Assembly: GCA_014729915.1 (NCBI GenBank)
Contig: WJJD01000036.1
Coordinates: 1 to 34,461 of the forward strand
Source of the DNA: Candidatus Woesearchaeota archaeon
GTDB lineage: Archaea; Nanobdellota; Nanobdellia; Woesearchaeales; GW2011-AR15
Direction of reading: 5' to 3'
DNA: 34,461 nucleotides
Position 1 is the stretch's first letter; each line of letters begins with the position of its first letter. This document shows, one piece after another, positions 1 through 7,139 of the stretch. A program made the translations under genes and the position numbers. The notes beneath the pieces are model-generated. The model had not been told where the DNA came from. It saw only the letters and a list, made by a program, of their open reading frames with translations, and ran no database searches.

Positions 1-130
1 TATAGAGAACTTTGAATTACCTATAGAGAACTTTGAATTACCAATAAATTGATCTCTATTTTCAGATGTTTATAGAGAATAATTCAAAGTTCTTCTTAAA
101 GAATTTTGATGTTTTTCAAAATTCTCTATA
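1..130. repeat. MITE-like element, copy A (two 21-bp subunits)
   Basis: The element begins with two tandem copies of a 21-bp unit (TATAGAGAACTTTGAATTACC, at 1-21 and 22-42). An 88-bp body follows and ends in TTCTCTATA. The right end read in reverse (TATAGAGAATTTTGAA) matches the left unit except at one position, so the element has terminal inverted repeats. An internal inverted match (AGAACTTTGAATTA against TAATTCAAAGTTCT) could fold into a hairpin. A near-identical copy with three subunits lies at 4736-4886. There is no coding capacity. The window starts on the first base of the element, so more subunits may lie upstream. Confidence 0.85.
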
Positions 131-193
131 GTGCTAAAGAATAGAATTCGGGGTTTTAAAACAATAATAAAGCAAGGAAATTTTTTATCTTAA

Positions 194-1471
194 CTATGAT
201 TTTTTTCCGGAGATTAACTTTTGATATAAGCTGTATCTATCATTTTTCTGATCTAATTCATCCGGACAAACAGGCCGGGAGTGTGAATCACCATATGCAA
301 CAGACCTAATATCAGGAATTTCTTGTTTTTTTCCAAGAAGGCTTGCATAATAGACCATGACTGGAAAATCCTGCTCAAACATTATTTGCACAGCTTTTTT
401 ATGAACATATTCCCAATTTTCATGTCCTGCTGCAATCTGGTTTGTGTCATGGTTTTCGACAAGAAGAAGCGGTAAATAAGAGTTATCATATTTCTCAAAA
501 TGAGATTCTAGTTTGCGTTCAAATTTTTCTTCATCAGATTCATCTTGCAAATAACCTCTTAATAATTTTAAAAAAGCAAAATCAATAATTCCGTCAAACA
601 TTTCTTCATAATGAAGCTGCAGGTCCTGTTGAGCCTCTATTGGATCTTTTTCATATTTTTCAATAAGCTGTTTTCTAAAATTTCTGTCTCCGACAAGAAT
701 AGTGTTTTTATTATCTGCAAAACTTTTATCAACACATGCTTCTCCGACTAAAAAAATATCCCGGTCATGTTCAGTTTCATATTTTTTGATTTCGTTATTA
801 AATTTTTTCCAGAAAGTATCACTAGGGCCTATTACATGATCTAATCTTAAGCCGTCTATTCCCTTGTCAAGCCAGAATTTGGCAGTCTCAATCATATAGT
901 CTCGTGCAGAAGAATTGTCAAGATTTATTTTTGCAAGAGCATCTACTCCAAGATATGTAAGATATTTTTTGTCCTTAAAATTAATATCAGGATATTTTTC
1001 CTGGTCTTCTTTAAAATAAAACCAGTCTCTTTTATCTTTTTTTTCTTTTGCATCCTTAAAAAAAGGATGTTTTGTTGAGCAGTGATTCGGAACAAAATCC
1101 ATAACAACTTTTAAGCCCTTTTCATGAGCTTTTTCTATCAGTTTCTCAAGATCCTGAATTGTCCCGAATCTGGGATCAACTTCTCTGAAATCTACTGCAT
1201 GATAACCATGATAATTTGTGCCTGCATCATCATTTTTAAAAAATGGAGATAAGTAGAGAACATCTGCTCCAAGCTCAGCTATATAATCAAGGTTTATAGT
1301 TATTCCTGAAATTTTTCCGCCGGCAAACTCAGCAGGATAATCTTCAGTAGAAGCCAGATGTTTTTTATACTCTTTTCTTAACTCTTTACTAAATCCATCA
1401 GGGTTGCAGAATCTGTCTATCATCACATGAAACCAGACAGAGCTTTTCCAGTTGAAATTGTTATCTTCCAT
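194..1471 (-). CDS. Cytoplasmic alpha-amylase family (GH13) glycoside hydrolase
   Basis: This is a 425-aa enzyme of the alpha-amylase clan, expected to hydrolyse or transfer alpha-glucans such as glycogen-like reserves or maltodextrins. All four GH13 regions are visible: DFVPNH (125-130), GLRLDH with nucleophile D211 and R209, LVGEAC with acid/base E244, and VENHD with D342. There is no signal peptide, so it should act in the cytoplasm. It is little more than the (beta/alpha)8 barrel, with almost no C-terminal beta-sandwich domain, which is short for the family. The ATG at 1471 has a TATA-like box (1493-1500) 21 nt upstream, which fits a leaderless transcript. It is monocistronic and divergent from the CARF-like gene. 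The exact substrate cannot be read from the sequence. Confidence 0.93.
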   Translation of the reverse strand: MEDNNFNWKSSVWFHVMIDRFCNPDGFSKELRKEYKKHLASTEDYPAEFAGGKISGITINLDYIAELGADVLYLSPFFKNDDAGTNYHGYHAVDFREVDPRFGTIQDLEKLIEKAHEKGLKVVMDFVPNHCSTKHPFFKDAKEKKDKRDWFYFKEDQEKYPDINFKDKKYLTYLGVDALAKINLDNSSARDYMIETAKFWLDKGIDGLRLDHVIGPSDTFWKKFNNEIKKYETEHDRDIFLVGEACVDKSFADNKNTILVGDRNFRKQLIEKYEKDPIEAQQDLQLHYEEMFDGIIDFAFLKLLRGYLQDESDEEKFERKLESHFEKYDNSYLPLLLVENHDTNQIAAGHENWEYVHKKAVQIMFEQDFPVMVYYASLLGKKQEIPDIRSVAYGDSHSRPVCPDELDQKNDRYSLYQKLISGKKS

Positions 1472-1492
1472 TGTTATGAGGGTTTATTGACT

Positions 1493-1500
1493 TATATTTA
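1493..1500 (-). promoter_or_regulatory. TATA box of the GH13 gene
   Basis: On the minus strand the sequence reads TTTAAATATAA, ending 21 nt before the ATG at 1471. This is the usual archaeal spacing for a leaderless mRNA. Confidence 0.5.
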
Positions 1501-1627
1501 AATCATACTTTTTGCTTTAAAAATTAGCAAAAAGTATTTGTGAATCTAAAGAAAATACACGGGTTAGCTGTAAGAACTATTATGATAAATTTATTCTCTG
1601 CTGATTTCCGTGAGAAATCCATAAATC

Positions 1628-1635
1628 TATATAAG
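1628..1635 (+). promoter_or_regulatory. TATA box with upstream inverted repeat (CARF-like gene)
   Basis: TATATAAG lies 23 nt before the ATG at 1659. Directly upstream is GATTTC-N5-GAAATC followed by CATAAA. A similar arrangement precedes the membrane-protein gene at 5019 (hairpin 4956-4977, then ATAAA, then an AT-rich box). Confidence 0.5.
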
Positions 1636-1658
1636 TACATGTTCTTTTCCAGATATGT

Positions 1659-2015
1659 ATGACCTACCTCATTGCATGCCTCTCAACCGGAAAAGGGACA
1701 TGGGGTCATGTCTCAAGGCTTATAAAATCAGAAGACTGGGAAAAGGTCTTTCTTATAACCAATGAATTCGGAAAAGAAAGATTCTCTCCTGACAAAGATA
1801 CCCGGCTTGTTCTTGTTCCAAACAAGCTGCATATTAACAAGATGGTTGAGCTTATAAAAGAGCAGCTGAAAAACCAGATTGATGATACACAGGTTGCAGT
1901 AAATTTTGTTTCAGGTACAGGAAAAGAACATATGGCACTTGTATCCGCGCTACTTAAGATGGGGCTTGCTTTAAGGTTTGTTTATATGGATGACGACAAA
2001 TGGATAGAGCTCTAG
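1659..2015 (+). CDS. Small stand-alone CARF-like Rossmann protein
   Basis: This 118-aa soluble protein has no signal peptide or membrane segment. It alternates beta strands and helices: an N-terminal strand (TYLIACLS), a central strand (QVAVNFVSGTG) followed by a helix with KEHMALVSALLKMG, and a last strand (LRFVYMDD). The strand, then a Gly/Thr turn, then M-x5-L helix arrangement recalls the nucleotide-binding motif of CARF domains (usually TGGTK-x-M), which sense cyclic oligoadenylates. No effector domain is fused, and no CRISPR or cas gene is in the window. The start is the second of two nearby ATGs; the ATG at 1655 is in another frame. Its TAG stop shares the palindrome CTAG (2012-2015) with the convergent methyltransferase gene. 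The family assignment is tentative. Confidence 0.6.
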   Translation: MTYLIACLSTGKGTWGHVSRLIKSEDWEKVFLITNEFGKERFSPDKDTRLVLVPNKLHINKMVELIKEQLKNQIDDTQVAVNFVSGTGKEHMALVSALLKMGLALRFVYMDDDKWIEL

Positions 2016-2605
2016 ACTTTTTCACCAATATAAACTCTGTATCCTGACTTCTTGGCAACTGTTCTCATATTACCAAAAACATTTTTTATTTTTTTAGATA
2101 AAGATTTTCCCCCCTTGTTGTGTCTTGCAACAACCTGGACCAAACCTCCTTTGTTAAGGTGTGCATAACTTTTCTCAATCATCTTATAGCATACTTCTTT
2201 TCCTGCTGTCTGCGGAGGATTTAAGAGGATAGTATCAAAACTTTCTTTAATGTTTTCATATACATCACTTTGAATTACCTTAATTTCTTCAAGAGAATGA
2301 AGCATAATATTTTTTTTTGCAAGTTTTACTGCTCTTTTATTTATATCACTCATAACAACAGAAATATCAGGATGAATTTTTTTAAGAGAAACTCCTACGA
2401 CACCATTCCCGCATCCAAGATCATGAACTGCCCAGTTACTTTTTATAATGCAGTTTTCAATAAGAATTTTTGATCCCTTATCAAGCCTTTTTTTAGAAAA
2501 AACACCGCTTCCTGAATACAAGTAAAATTCCTGATTATCTACTCTTATCAGAATCTTTTTTATGTCCGGTTTTGAATCCTGGTCTTTGGAATAATAATGA
2601 GGCAT
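2012..2605 (-). CDS. Class I SAM-dependent methyltransferase (small/MTS domain, RsmC/HemK-like)
   Basis: This 197-aa protein has a Rossmann methyltransferase fold. The SAM-binding loop DLGCGNG is at 62-68, an acidic motif II (SDINKRA) is near 86-92, and the NPP motif (LLNPPQTAG) at 129-131 is typical of enzymes that methylate a planar nitrogen, such as rRNA guanine-N2 or protein glutamine. It is the last gene of a three-gene minus operon. Its ATG overlaps the stop of the upstream membrane protein (TAATG). The substrate is unknown; an rRNA guanine methyltransferase of the RsmC type is the best guess from its small size and NPP motif. Confidence 0.85.
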   Translation of the reverse strand: MPHYYSKDQDSKPDIKKILIRVDNQEFYLYSGSGVFSKKRLDKGSKILIENCIIKSNWAVHDLGCGNGVVGVSLKKIHPDISVVMSDINKRAVKLAKKNIMLHSLEEIKVIQSDVYENIKESFDTILLNPPQTAGKEVCYKMIEKSYAHLNKGGLVQVVARHNKGGKSLSKKIKNVFGNMRTVAKKSGYRVYIGEKV

Positions 2606-3348
2606 TATGAAACAACAATCTTCTTTTTGTCAACACCTAAAAGATTATAGGAAAGCCTGTCAGCAGCTCGTATTATTTCATCCTCATCTGTGCCTTCAAC
2701 AATAATGCATCCGGTATTGTCTCTTAAAACCTGTGTTGTGTCTCCTTTCCTGAGCATTACCACTTTTGTTTTGTCAGATACATTTTCACATGTAACAACC
2801 GGTATATTCGGGTTATCTGTGTTTTTGGAGACTGCGGATTTAACAGTAATAAAAAATATCTTTCCCAGAACCTTTGAAATCTCTGTTCCTGCAATAACTG
2901 ATTTTGAATTCAATTCGGGATCAACAGAGATATAGACAACCTGGTCACCGCTTAATTTTAAGACAGTTCCTGCATTTCTATCTATCGATATGTTTTCTGT
3001 TTCAGCAGGTGAATAATGAAAACCGGGATTGTATGATAATTTTTTTCCCTGCCAATTAACAACAATATTAGTATACCAGGTATCATCGATTTTTGTAAAA
3101 TCAAAACCATTATATGAAAGAGAATTCTGAACAACAGTATCAGTTTTCTGAGGGTTGTTTATCCCCGGAAAATATTTTATGGTTATGACTCCTGCAACAA
3201 AAATGACAACAATAAATATCAGGGCGCCGATCATAACAAAATCTCTGCTCATATCCTCTTCTGCTTCAATCTCATCATCAATATCTTCTTCTAATTCCTT
3301 AATATCCTCTTTTATGTCTTTATCTTTCTTCTTTTTTCCGGATGTCAT
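2605..3348 (-). CDS. Single-pass membrane protein, paralogue of the next gene upstream
   Basis: This 247-aa protein starts with about 35 highly acidic and basic residues (cytoplasmic, rich in K, D and E), followed by one membrane segment near 38-58. About 185 residues follow, predicted to lie outside. The C-terminal part aligns by eye with the neighbouring 200-aa protein: VVTCEN then a strand, a GDTTQV/SNTTKV turn, a short Cys strand (TGCIIVEG against DNCIHIQS), then a helix ending in LSYNLLGV or INYKLNGI. The two are therefore tandem duplicates. The ATG overlaps the upstream stop (ATGA at 3348-3345). No known family was recognised. The paired Cys may form a disulfide. Confidence 0.8.
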   Translation of the reverse strand: MTSGKKKKDKDIKEDIKELEEDIDDEIEAEEDMSRDFVMIGALIFIVVIFVAGVITIKYFPGINNPQKTDTVVQNSLSYNGFDFTKIDDTWYTNIVVNWQGKKLSYNPGFHYSPAETENISIDRNAGTVLKLSGDQVVYISVDPELNSKSVIAGTEISKVLGKIFFITVKSAVSKNTDNPNIPVVTCENVSDKTKVVMLRKGDTTQVLRDNTGCIIVEGTDEDEIIRAADRLSYNLLGVDKKKIVVS

Positions 3349-3947
3349 TTTATTATACCATTTAATTTATAATTTATTTTGTCCATTACTTTGATAAAAC
3401 CACGGGATCTTGATTGTATATGTATACAATTATCCTTTTCAAAAACTTTTGTTGTGTTTGACCCTGAAAATAAGAGAACAGGAATAAACTGTGTTGCATT
3501 CTCACACGTGATTACTGGAAGATTATAAATTTCAGATTGTTGAGATACTCCTTCAATTACATAAATTCCTTTCTCCCTGAATTGATTTCCCATCTCAAAT
3601 CTTATAAAATCAACATAAGTAAGATCCTCAACACCAGGATCAAATGAAAAAAAGAGCATCCTTGAATCAGATAGTTTATCAAGAATATCTTCACTTATAT
3701 TGATGTAATCAACCTCATAAGGAAGATTATAAACCCTGAGTGTTTTTTTGTTTGCAGCAACAGTATAGTAATTCTGTTCTCTTGTAAAATCATAAAAATT
3801 GCCTGAGACATTTAGGATTATTGAATTGTCCTGTGAATTTCCCTGGTATAAAACCACTCCTGCAATACTTGATATTAAAAAGATAGCACTCATTACAGCA
3901 ATCAGTATTTTCTGCCTTTTTTCCCTGTTCTTTCTTTTTTTTCTCAT
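3345..3947 (-). CDS. Single-pass membrane protein, first gene of a three-gene operon
   Basis: This 200-aa protein has a very basic N-terminus (11 Lys/Arg in the first 15 residues), one membrane segment near 15-34, and an extracytoplasmic domain. It shares with the following 247-aa protein the motif order VITCEN, SGSNTTKV, DNCIHI and INYKLNGI, including two conserved Cys. It heads the operon 3947 to 2012, together with its paralogue and a methyltransferase. The function is unknown. The shared C-terminal module might bind a partner or a metal, but no catalytic motif is visible. Confidence 0.8.
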   Translation of the reverse strand: MRKKRKNREKRQKILIAVMSAIFLISSIAGVVLYQGNSQDNSIILNVSGNFYDFTREQNYYTVAANKKTLRVYNLPYEVDYINISEDILDKLSDSRMLFFSFDPGVEDLTYVDFIRFEMGNQFREKGIYVIEGVSQQSEIYNLPVITCENATQFIPVLLFSGSNTTKVFEKDNCIHIQSRSRGFIKVMDKINYKLNGIIK

Positions 3948-4017
3948 TTTAAAAAATGAAAAAATACAAATTTAAAAAAGTTGCTGTATATAGATGAATT
4001 TTTACAAAAGCATAAAT

Positions 4018-4674
4018 TTATAATCTATTCTCTCTCCAGCTCCAGTAGGATTCACCAACAATTACATGGTCCAGCACTTTTATACAGAGAAGATCTCCTG
4101 CTTTTTTTATCTTTTCTGTTAGGATTATATCTTCCTGGGATGGATTTGGATCTCCGCTTGGATGATTATGCACCAAAATTATCCTTGAAGAGGAATTTTT
4201 TATTGCAGGTTTAAATACCTCTCTTGGATGAAGTATTGCCTGATCCAATATCCCGATTGAAATAATTTTATCAGAGATTATCTTGTTTTTCGTATCTAGC
4301 ATGACAATAATGAACCTTTCCTGTTTTTCATCCTTAACTTCCTCGTAATACATATTAAAGACATCCTGTGCGGAATTTATGTATTTCTTTTCCTTTTTTT
4401 TTGTCCTTTTAATAAATTCAAAAAGAGCTTTAATCTGCATTGCTTTGGCTGGTCCGATTCCGTTAATCTTCTGCAGTTCAATTAAGGACAAATTTGAGAG
4501 GTTCTCTTTTCCGAAATTACTTAAAAGCCTGTTGGCAATCTCAATTGCGTTTTCATTTTTTGTTCCCTTTGATAGAATTATTGCAAGAAGTTCAGAATCA
4601 CTAAGTGCTTTTTCACCTAACTTTTTAAACCTGTATCTGGGCTGAGACTCTTTTGGCATATCTTTTATCCGCAT
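4018..4674 (-). CDS. radC: RadC/UPF0758 family JAB-domain protein
   Basis: This 218-aa protein has the standard RadC layout: an N-terminal UPF0758 helix-hairpin-helix part (including INGIGPAKA) and a C-terminal JAB/MPN domain. The metal-binding JAMM motif is complete: H169-x-H171-x7-S179-xx-D182 within HNHPSGDPNPSQED. The ATG at 4674 (MRIKDMP) was chosen over a TTG four codons earlier because family members begin MxIKDxP and an AT-rich box lies about 20 nt upstream. RadC is very common in bacteria and mobile DNA but uncommon in archaea. Here it sits next to a MITE-like element, so gene transfer is plausible. The role is uncertain: 'DNA repair' is a historical name, and no activity is established. 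Confidence 0.92.
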   Translation of the reverse strand: MRIKDMPKESQPRYRFKKLGEKALSDSELLAIILSKGTKNENAIEIANRLLSNFGKENLSNLSLIELQKINGIGPAKAMQIKALFEFIKRTKKKEKKYINSAQDVFNMYYEEVKDEKQERFIIVMLDTKNKIISDKIISIGILDQAILHPREVFKPAIKNSSSRIILVHNHPSGDPNPSQEDIILTEKIKKAGDLLCIKVLDHVIVGESYWSWRENRL

Positions 4675-4735
4675 GCATGTTTCCAATTATTTAATTTTTA
4701 ATAATCTTTTTGTTTTTTTAATCAATAATATTTTT

Positions 4736-4886
4736 TATAGAGAACTTTGAATTACCTATAGAGAACTTTGAATTACCTATAGAGAACTTTGAATTACCTA
4801 TAAATTGATCTCTATTTTCAGATGTTTATAGAGAATAATTCAAAGTTCTTCTTAAAGAATTTTGATGTTTTTCAAAATTCTCTATA
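4736..4886. repeat. MITE-like element, copy B (three 21-bp subunits)
   Basis: Three tandem units of TATAGAGAACTTTGAATTACC start at 4736, 4757 and 4778. They are followed by the same 88-bp body as copy A, with one base difference at the junction. The element ends in TTCTCTATA at 4886, forming terminal inverted repeats with the left end. At 151 bp it is exactly one 21-bp unit longer than copy A. It occupies much of the 344-nt gap between radC and the gene at 5019. Confidence 0.87.
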
Positions 4887-4955
4887 CTTAAGGCAAATGA
4901 AAATTTTATTGTGATTATAGATGAATATATCCATTAGAAATTCTACCTTAGGCCA

Positions 4956-4977
4956 ATGGATTTCGATAGGAATCCAT
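4956..4977 (+). promoter_or_regulatory. Hairpin upstream of the 5019 promoter, candidate operator
   Basis: ATGGATTTC-gata-GGAATCCAT is a 9-bp inverted repeat with one wobble pair. It sits just upstream of the AT-rich TATA region at 4986-4994, which is 24 nt before the ATG at 5019. The right arm plus ATAAA resembles the element before the CARF-like gene (AATCCATAAA in both). Confidence 0.4.
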
Positions 4978-5018
4978 AAACCAAAAAATATATATGTCTA
5001 ATTATTTATGATTAAAAT

Positions 5019-5561
5019 ATGAAAAAAGATGTGTCAAGAATAATTGTAAGTGAAATCTTCGGGGTTATGATTTTTTTGATAATTCTTCTTATTTCAACAA
5101 TATTATTCAAAAAGCTTAATCTGCAGATTGCAAAAGCAATCATACATTTTGTAAACAATAATGCTCTTTTAATAATTACAATTTCACTTTTTTTCTCATC
5201 AGCAAAGGTTATTAAGTTAATGAAATTCCCTGCTAATTTGTTTTATCCGGTATTAAATGCATTTGCTTTTCTTTATTTCATTAAATTTTTTTTTAAACTA
5301 CTTGAGTTTGTTGATGTATTAACTGGAGCAAACCTTTTTTGGATTTTTGAGATTTTGGAGGTGTTTGCTTATCCATTTTGTTTTATTCTTATAGTAATAC
5401 TTGGTTATATAAAATATATAAAAACACATGTCAAACCACTTAAAAAGAAAAAAGATTCAAAAGAAGTATCCTGGGAAGAGATAGGATCTGAATTTAAAAA
5501 AACACTTCTTGAACTAATTAAATCAGCTGGAAAGCCTGATGGTTCAAGGAAAAATTCATAA
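5019..5561 (+). CDS. Multi-pass membrane protein of unknown function
   Basis: This 180-aa protein has about four hydrophobic segments: near 12-28, 41-57, 68-90 (a Phe-rich stretch) and 105-130. A Lys-rich cytoplasmic tail (around 140-180) follows, predicted to be helical, with acidic and basic patches. No catalytic motif or known family was recognised. The gene is monocistronic, with an AT-rich promoter box 24 nt before the ATG and no Shine-Dalgarno sequence, so it is probably leaderless. The small zinc-protein gene follows 53 nt later with its own promoter. Confidence 0.75.
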   Translation: MKKDVSRIIVSEIFGVMIFLIILLISTILFKKLNLQIAKAIIHFVNNNALLIITISLFFSSAKVIKLMKFPANLFYPVLNAFAFLYFIKFFFKLLEFVDVLTGANLFWIFEILEVFAYPFCFILIVILGYIKYIKTHVKPLKKKKDSKEVSWEEIGSEFKKTLLELIKSAGKPDGSRKNS

Positions 5562-5583
5562 ACTTATTTTCTAAAAGTATATC

Positions 5584-5598
5584 TTTAAAAATATATAT
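5584..5598 (+). promoter_or_regulatory. TATA region of the metzincin-like gene
   Basis: TTTAAAAATATATAT lies 16-30 nt before the ATG at 5615. No ribosome-binding site is present, so the mRNA is probably leaderless. Confidence 0.45.
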
Positions 5599-5614
5599 TT
5601 CACCATCATACATC

Positions 5615-6109
5615 ATGAACTACCAATATAAACTTCAAAAAGCTAAAAATATCCAGGAACTATTTGAATTGGTTAAAGAAATTTGTTATGTTCATTTCGG
5701 AAAAGACCAGGCAGGATTAATGGTTGGCCTTTCTGATCTTGGAATTTATGGCGGATCCTTTCTTGGAGCATACTACTCATTGAATGCAAACACGATTGTC
5801 ATAAATAAAAAGCCTCTTTCAAGGATCAGACAGACAAATCCTGATTTATACAAACCTTATGTTTTTCATATTCTCCTGCATGAATATATTCACAGTCTCG
5901 GTTATATGGATGAAACTATTGTACGAAAATTGGTCTATGAGATCTCTGTTAATTATCTGGGAAAAAATCATCTAGCTGTAAAAATTGCAGCTGACATGAA
6001 TGAATTTTTACCATATATATCATTGTCCGGAAATATATCTGAACCAGGGGATTTATCTATAGAATACTTGTCAGGAATTGACAGAAAAAATACAAATTAT
6101 ATAATCTAA
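5615..6109 (+). CDS. Small metzincin-like zinc metallopeptidase
   Basis: This 164-aa soluble protein carries HEYIHSLGYMD at 89-99. That matches the extended zincin motif HExxHxxGxxH/D of metzincins, with H89, H93 and probably D99 as zinc ligands and E90 as the general base. A Met downstream (ADMNEF, near 128) could play the part of the Met-turn, but this is uncertain. There is no signal peptide or membrane segment, so it should act in the cytoplasm. The family and substrate are unknown. It is transcribed alone, between a membrane-protein gene and the TrmB-type regulator. Confidence 0.75.
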   Translation: MNYQYKLQKAKNIQELFELVKEICYVHFGKDQAGLMVGLSDLGIYGGSFLGAYYSLNANTIVINKKPLSRIRQTNPDLYKPYVFHILLHEYIHSLGYMDETIVRKLVYEISVNYLGKNHLAVKIAADMNEFLPYISLSGNISEPGDLSIEYLSGIDRKNTNYII

Positions 6110-6115
6110 ATTTGA

Positions 6116-6132
6116 ACCTACTTCAACTAGGT
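6116..6132. promoter_or_regulatory. Inverted repeat upstream of the TrmB-type regulator
   Basis: ACCTA-N7-TAGGT, about 100 bp before the start of the regulator gene, is a candidate autoregulatory operator. The arms are short and the assignment is weak. Confidence 0.2.
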
Positions 6133-6230
6133 GAAAAACCGTAACATATTAATAGTAGTACATTATTATTGTTTCTATAACTTAACATAAATTTTTAAAA
6201 TAATTTTTTTCAAATTACGGAGGTTTGAGA

Positions 6231-7058
6231 ATGATAGTTAAAGATGAATTTTTAAGCAAACTTAGAAGATATTTTAACCTGAACCTTTATGAAGTAAAGA
6301 TCTGGACAGCTATGCTTTCAAGAGGAGTATCAACAGCAGGGGAGCTTTCTGACATTGCCAATGTCCCGAGATCAAGAAGTTATGACGTATTAGAATCCCT
6401 GGAAAAAAAGGGGTTTGTTATTATGAAATTGGGAAAGCCCATTAAGTATATTGCTGTTCCACCAAGCGAGGTAGTGGAGAGAGTAAAAAAGAATGTAAGA
6501 CAGGATGCGGAAGAATCAGTAAAGAGGCTTGAAAATCTAAAACAGACAGAAGTATTAAAGGAATTAAAAAATTTGCATGAAGAAGGAATAGAGCTTGTTG
6601 AAGCATCTGATTTGAGCGGGAGTCTGAAAGGCAGACATAACTTGTATAATCACTTGGAATTTACTATTAAAAACGCTGAGGAATCAGTAACTATCATGAC
6701 GACAACTGAAGGGCTATTAAGAAAGATTGAAGGGCTAACCCCTGTTTTTGAAAAAATACATAAGAGGGGAGCTAAGATAAGAATTGCAGCTCCTGTAACT
6801 GAAGAAGCTCTTCCTGCAGTCAGAGAAGTTTCTAAATTTGCAGAAGTTAAGGATGCAAAGCTTAAGGCAAGATTTGTTATTGTAGACGCCAAAGAAATAA
6901 TTTTTATGGTTCTAGATGATGCGCAGGTTCATCCGACATATGATATCGGAATCTGGATAAATACTCCCTTTTTTGCAAGTGCTTTGGAAGAACTATTTGA
7001 GCTGGCATGGAAAGATATGAAACCGGTTCTTGAAGCAGTGGAGCAAAAAGTAGAATAA
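6231..7058 (+). CDS. TrmB-family transcriptional regulator
   Basis: This 275-aa protein has an N-terminal winged-helix domain (about 15-75: LYEVKIWTAML, then AGELSDIANVPRSRSYDVLESLEKKGFV), a short coiled segment (about 85-110), and a C-terminal PLD-like ligand-binding domain (about 125-270). This is the TrmB architecture, in which the C-terminal part binds sugars or other effectors. I chose the ATG at 6231 over a TTG at 6225 because a perfect GGAGG (6219-6223) lies 7 nt before it. A Shine-Dalgarno sequence is unusual here, since most first genes look leaderless. The effector is unknown; control of the GH13 gene in the same window is possible but unproven. Confidence 0.92.
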   Translation: MIVKDEFLSKLRRYFNLNLYEVKIWTAMLSRGVSTAGELSDIANVPRSRSYDVLESLEKKGFVIMKLGKPIKYIAVPPSEVVERVKKNVRQDAEESVKRLENLKQTEVLKELKNLHEEGIELVEASDLSGSLKGRHNLYNHLEFTIKNAEESVTIMTTTEGLLRKIEGLTPVFEKIHKRGAKIRIAAPVTEEALPAVREVSKFAEVKDAKLKARFVIVDAKEIIFMVLDDAQVHPTYDIGIWINTPFFASALEELFELAWKDMKPVLEAVEQKVE

Positions 7059-7067
7059 TTGTCTCAC

Positions 7068-7075
7068 TTTTTTTT
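7068..7075 (+). terminator. Poly-T terminator after the TrmB-type gene
   Basis: A run of eight T begins 10 nt after the stop codon. Runs of this kind are the usual archaeal terminator. Confidence 0.5.
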
Positions 7076-7080
7076 AAAGA

Positions 7081-7130
7081 TATTCAAAAGTTGCCACTGT
7101 TTCTTGAACAGTGGAAAGTTTTGAATTCTA
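7081..7130 (+). repeat. 50-bp palindromic element, copy 1
   Basis: The element folds as ATTCAAAA, then CCACTGTT-tcttg-AACAGTGG, then TTTTGAAT: two nested 8-bp stems separated by a small internal loop. An exact inverted copy of all 50 bases is at 16074-16123. Here it lies between the convergent TrmB-type and eL14 genes, where it could also assist termination. Confidence 0.88.
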
Positions 7131-7131
7131 G

Positions 7132-7138
7132 AAAAAAA
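7132..7138 (-). terminator. Poly-T terminator after the eL14 gene
   Basis: Seven T on the minus strand start 2 nt beyond the stop codon of the eL14 gene. Confidence 0.45.
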
Positions 7139-7139
7139 G

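Noticed and set aside
2269-2280. A 12-base match (CTTTGAATTACC) to the MITE subunit inside the methyltransferase gene
   Set aside because: Only 12 bases match, in coding sequence, with no TIR or body; likely chance in AT-rich DNA.
4736-4798. CRISPR-like tandem 21-bp repeats
   Set aside because: The units are directly adjacent with no spacers and are part of a TIR-bounded element found twice.
7081-7130. The palindrome as a simple terminator
   Set aside because: Its exact copy at 16074-16123 lies in a divergent promoter gap, so termination cannot be its only role.
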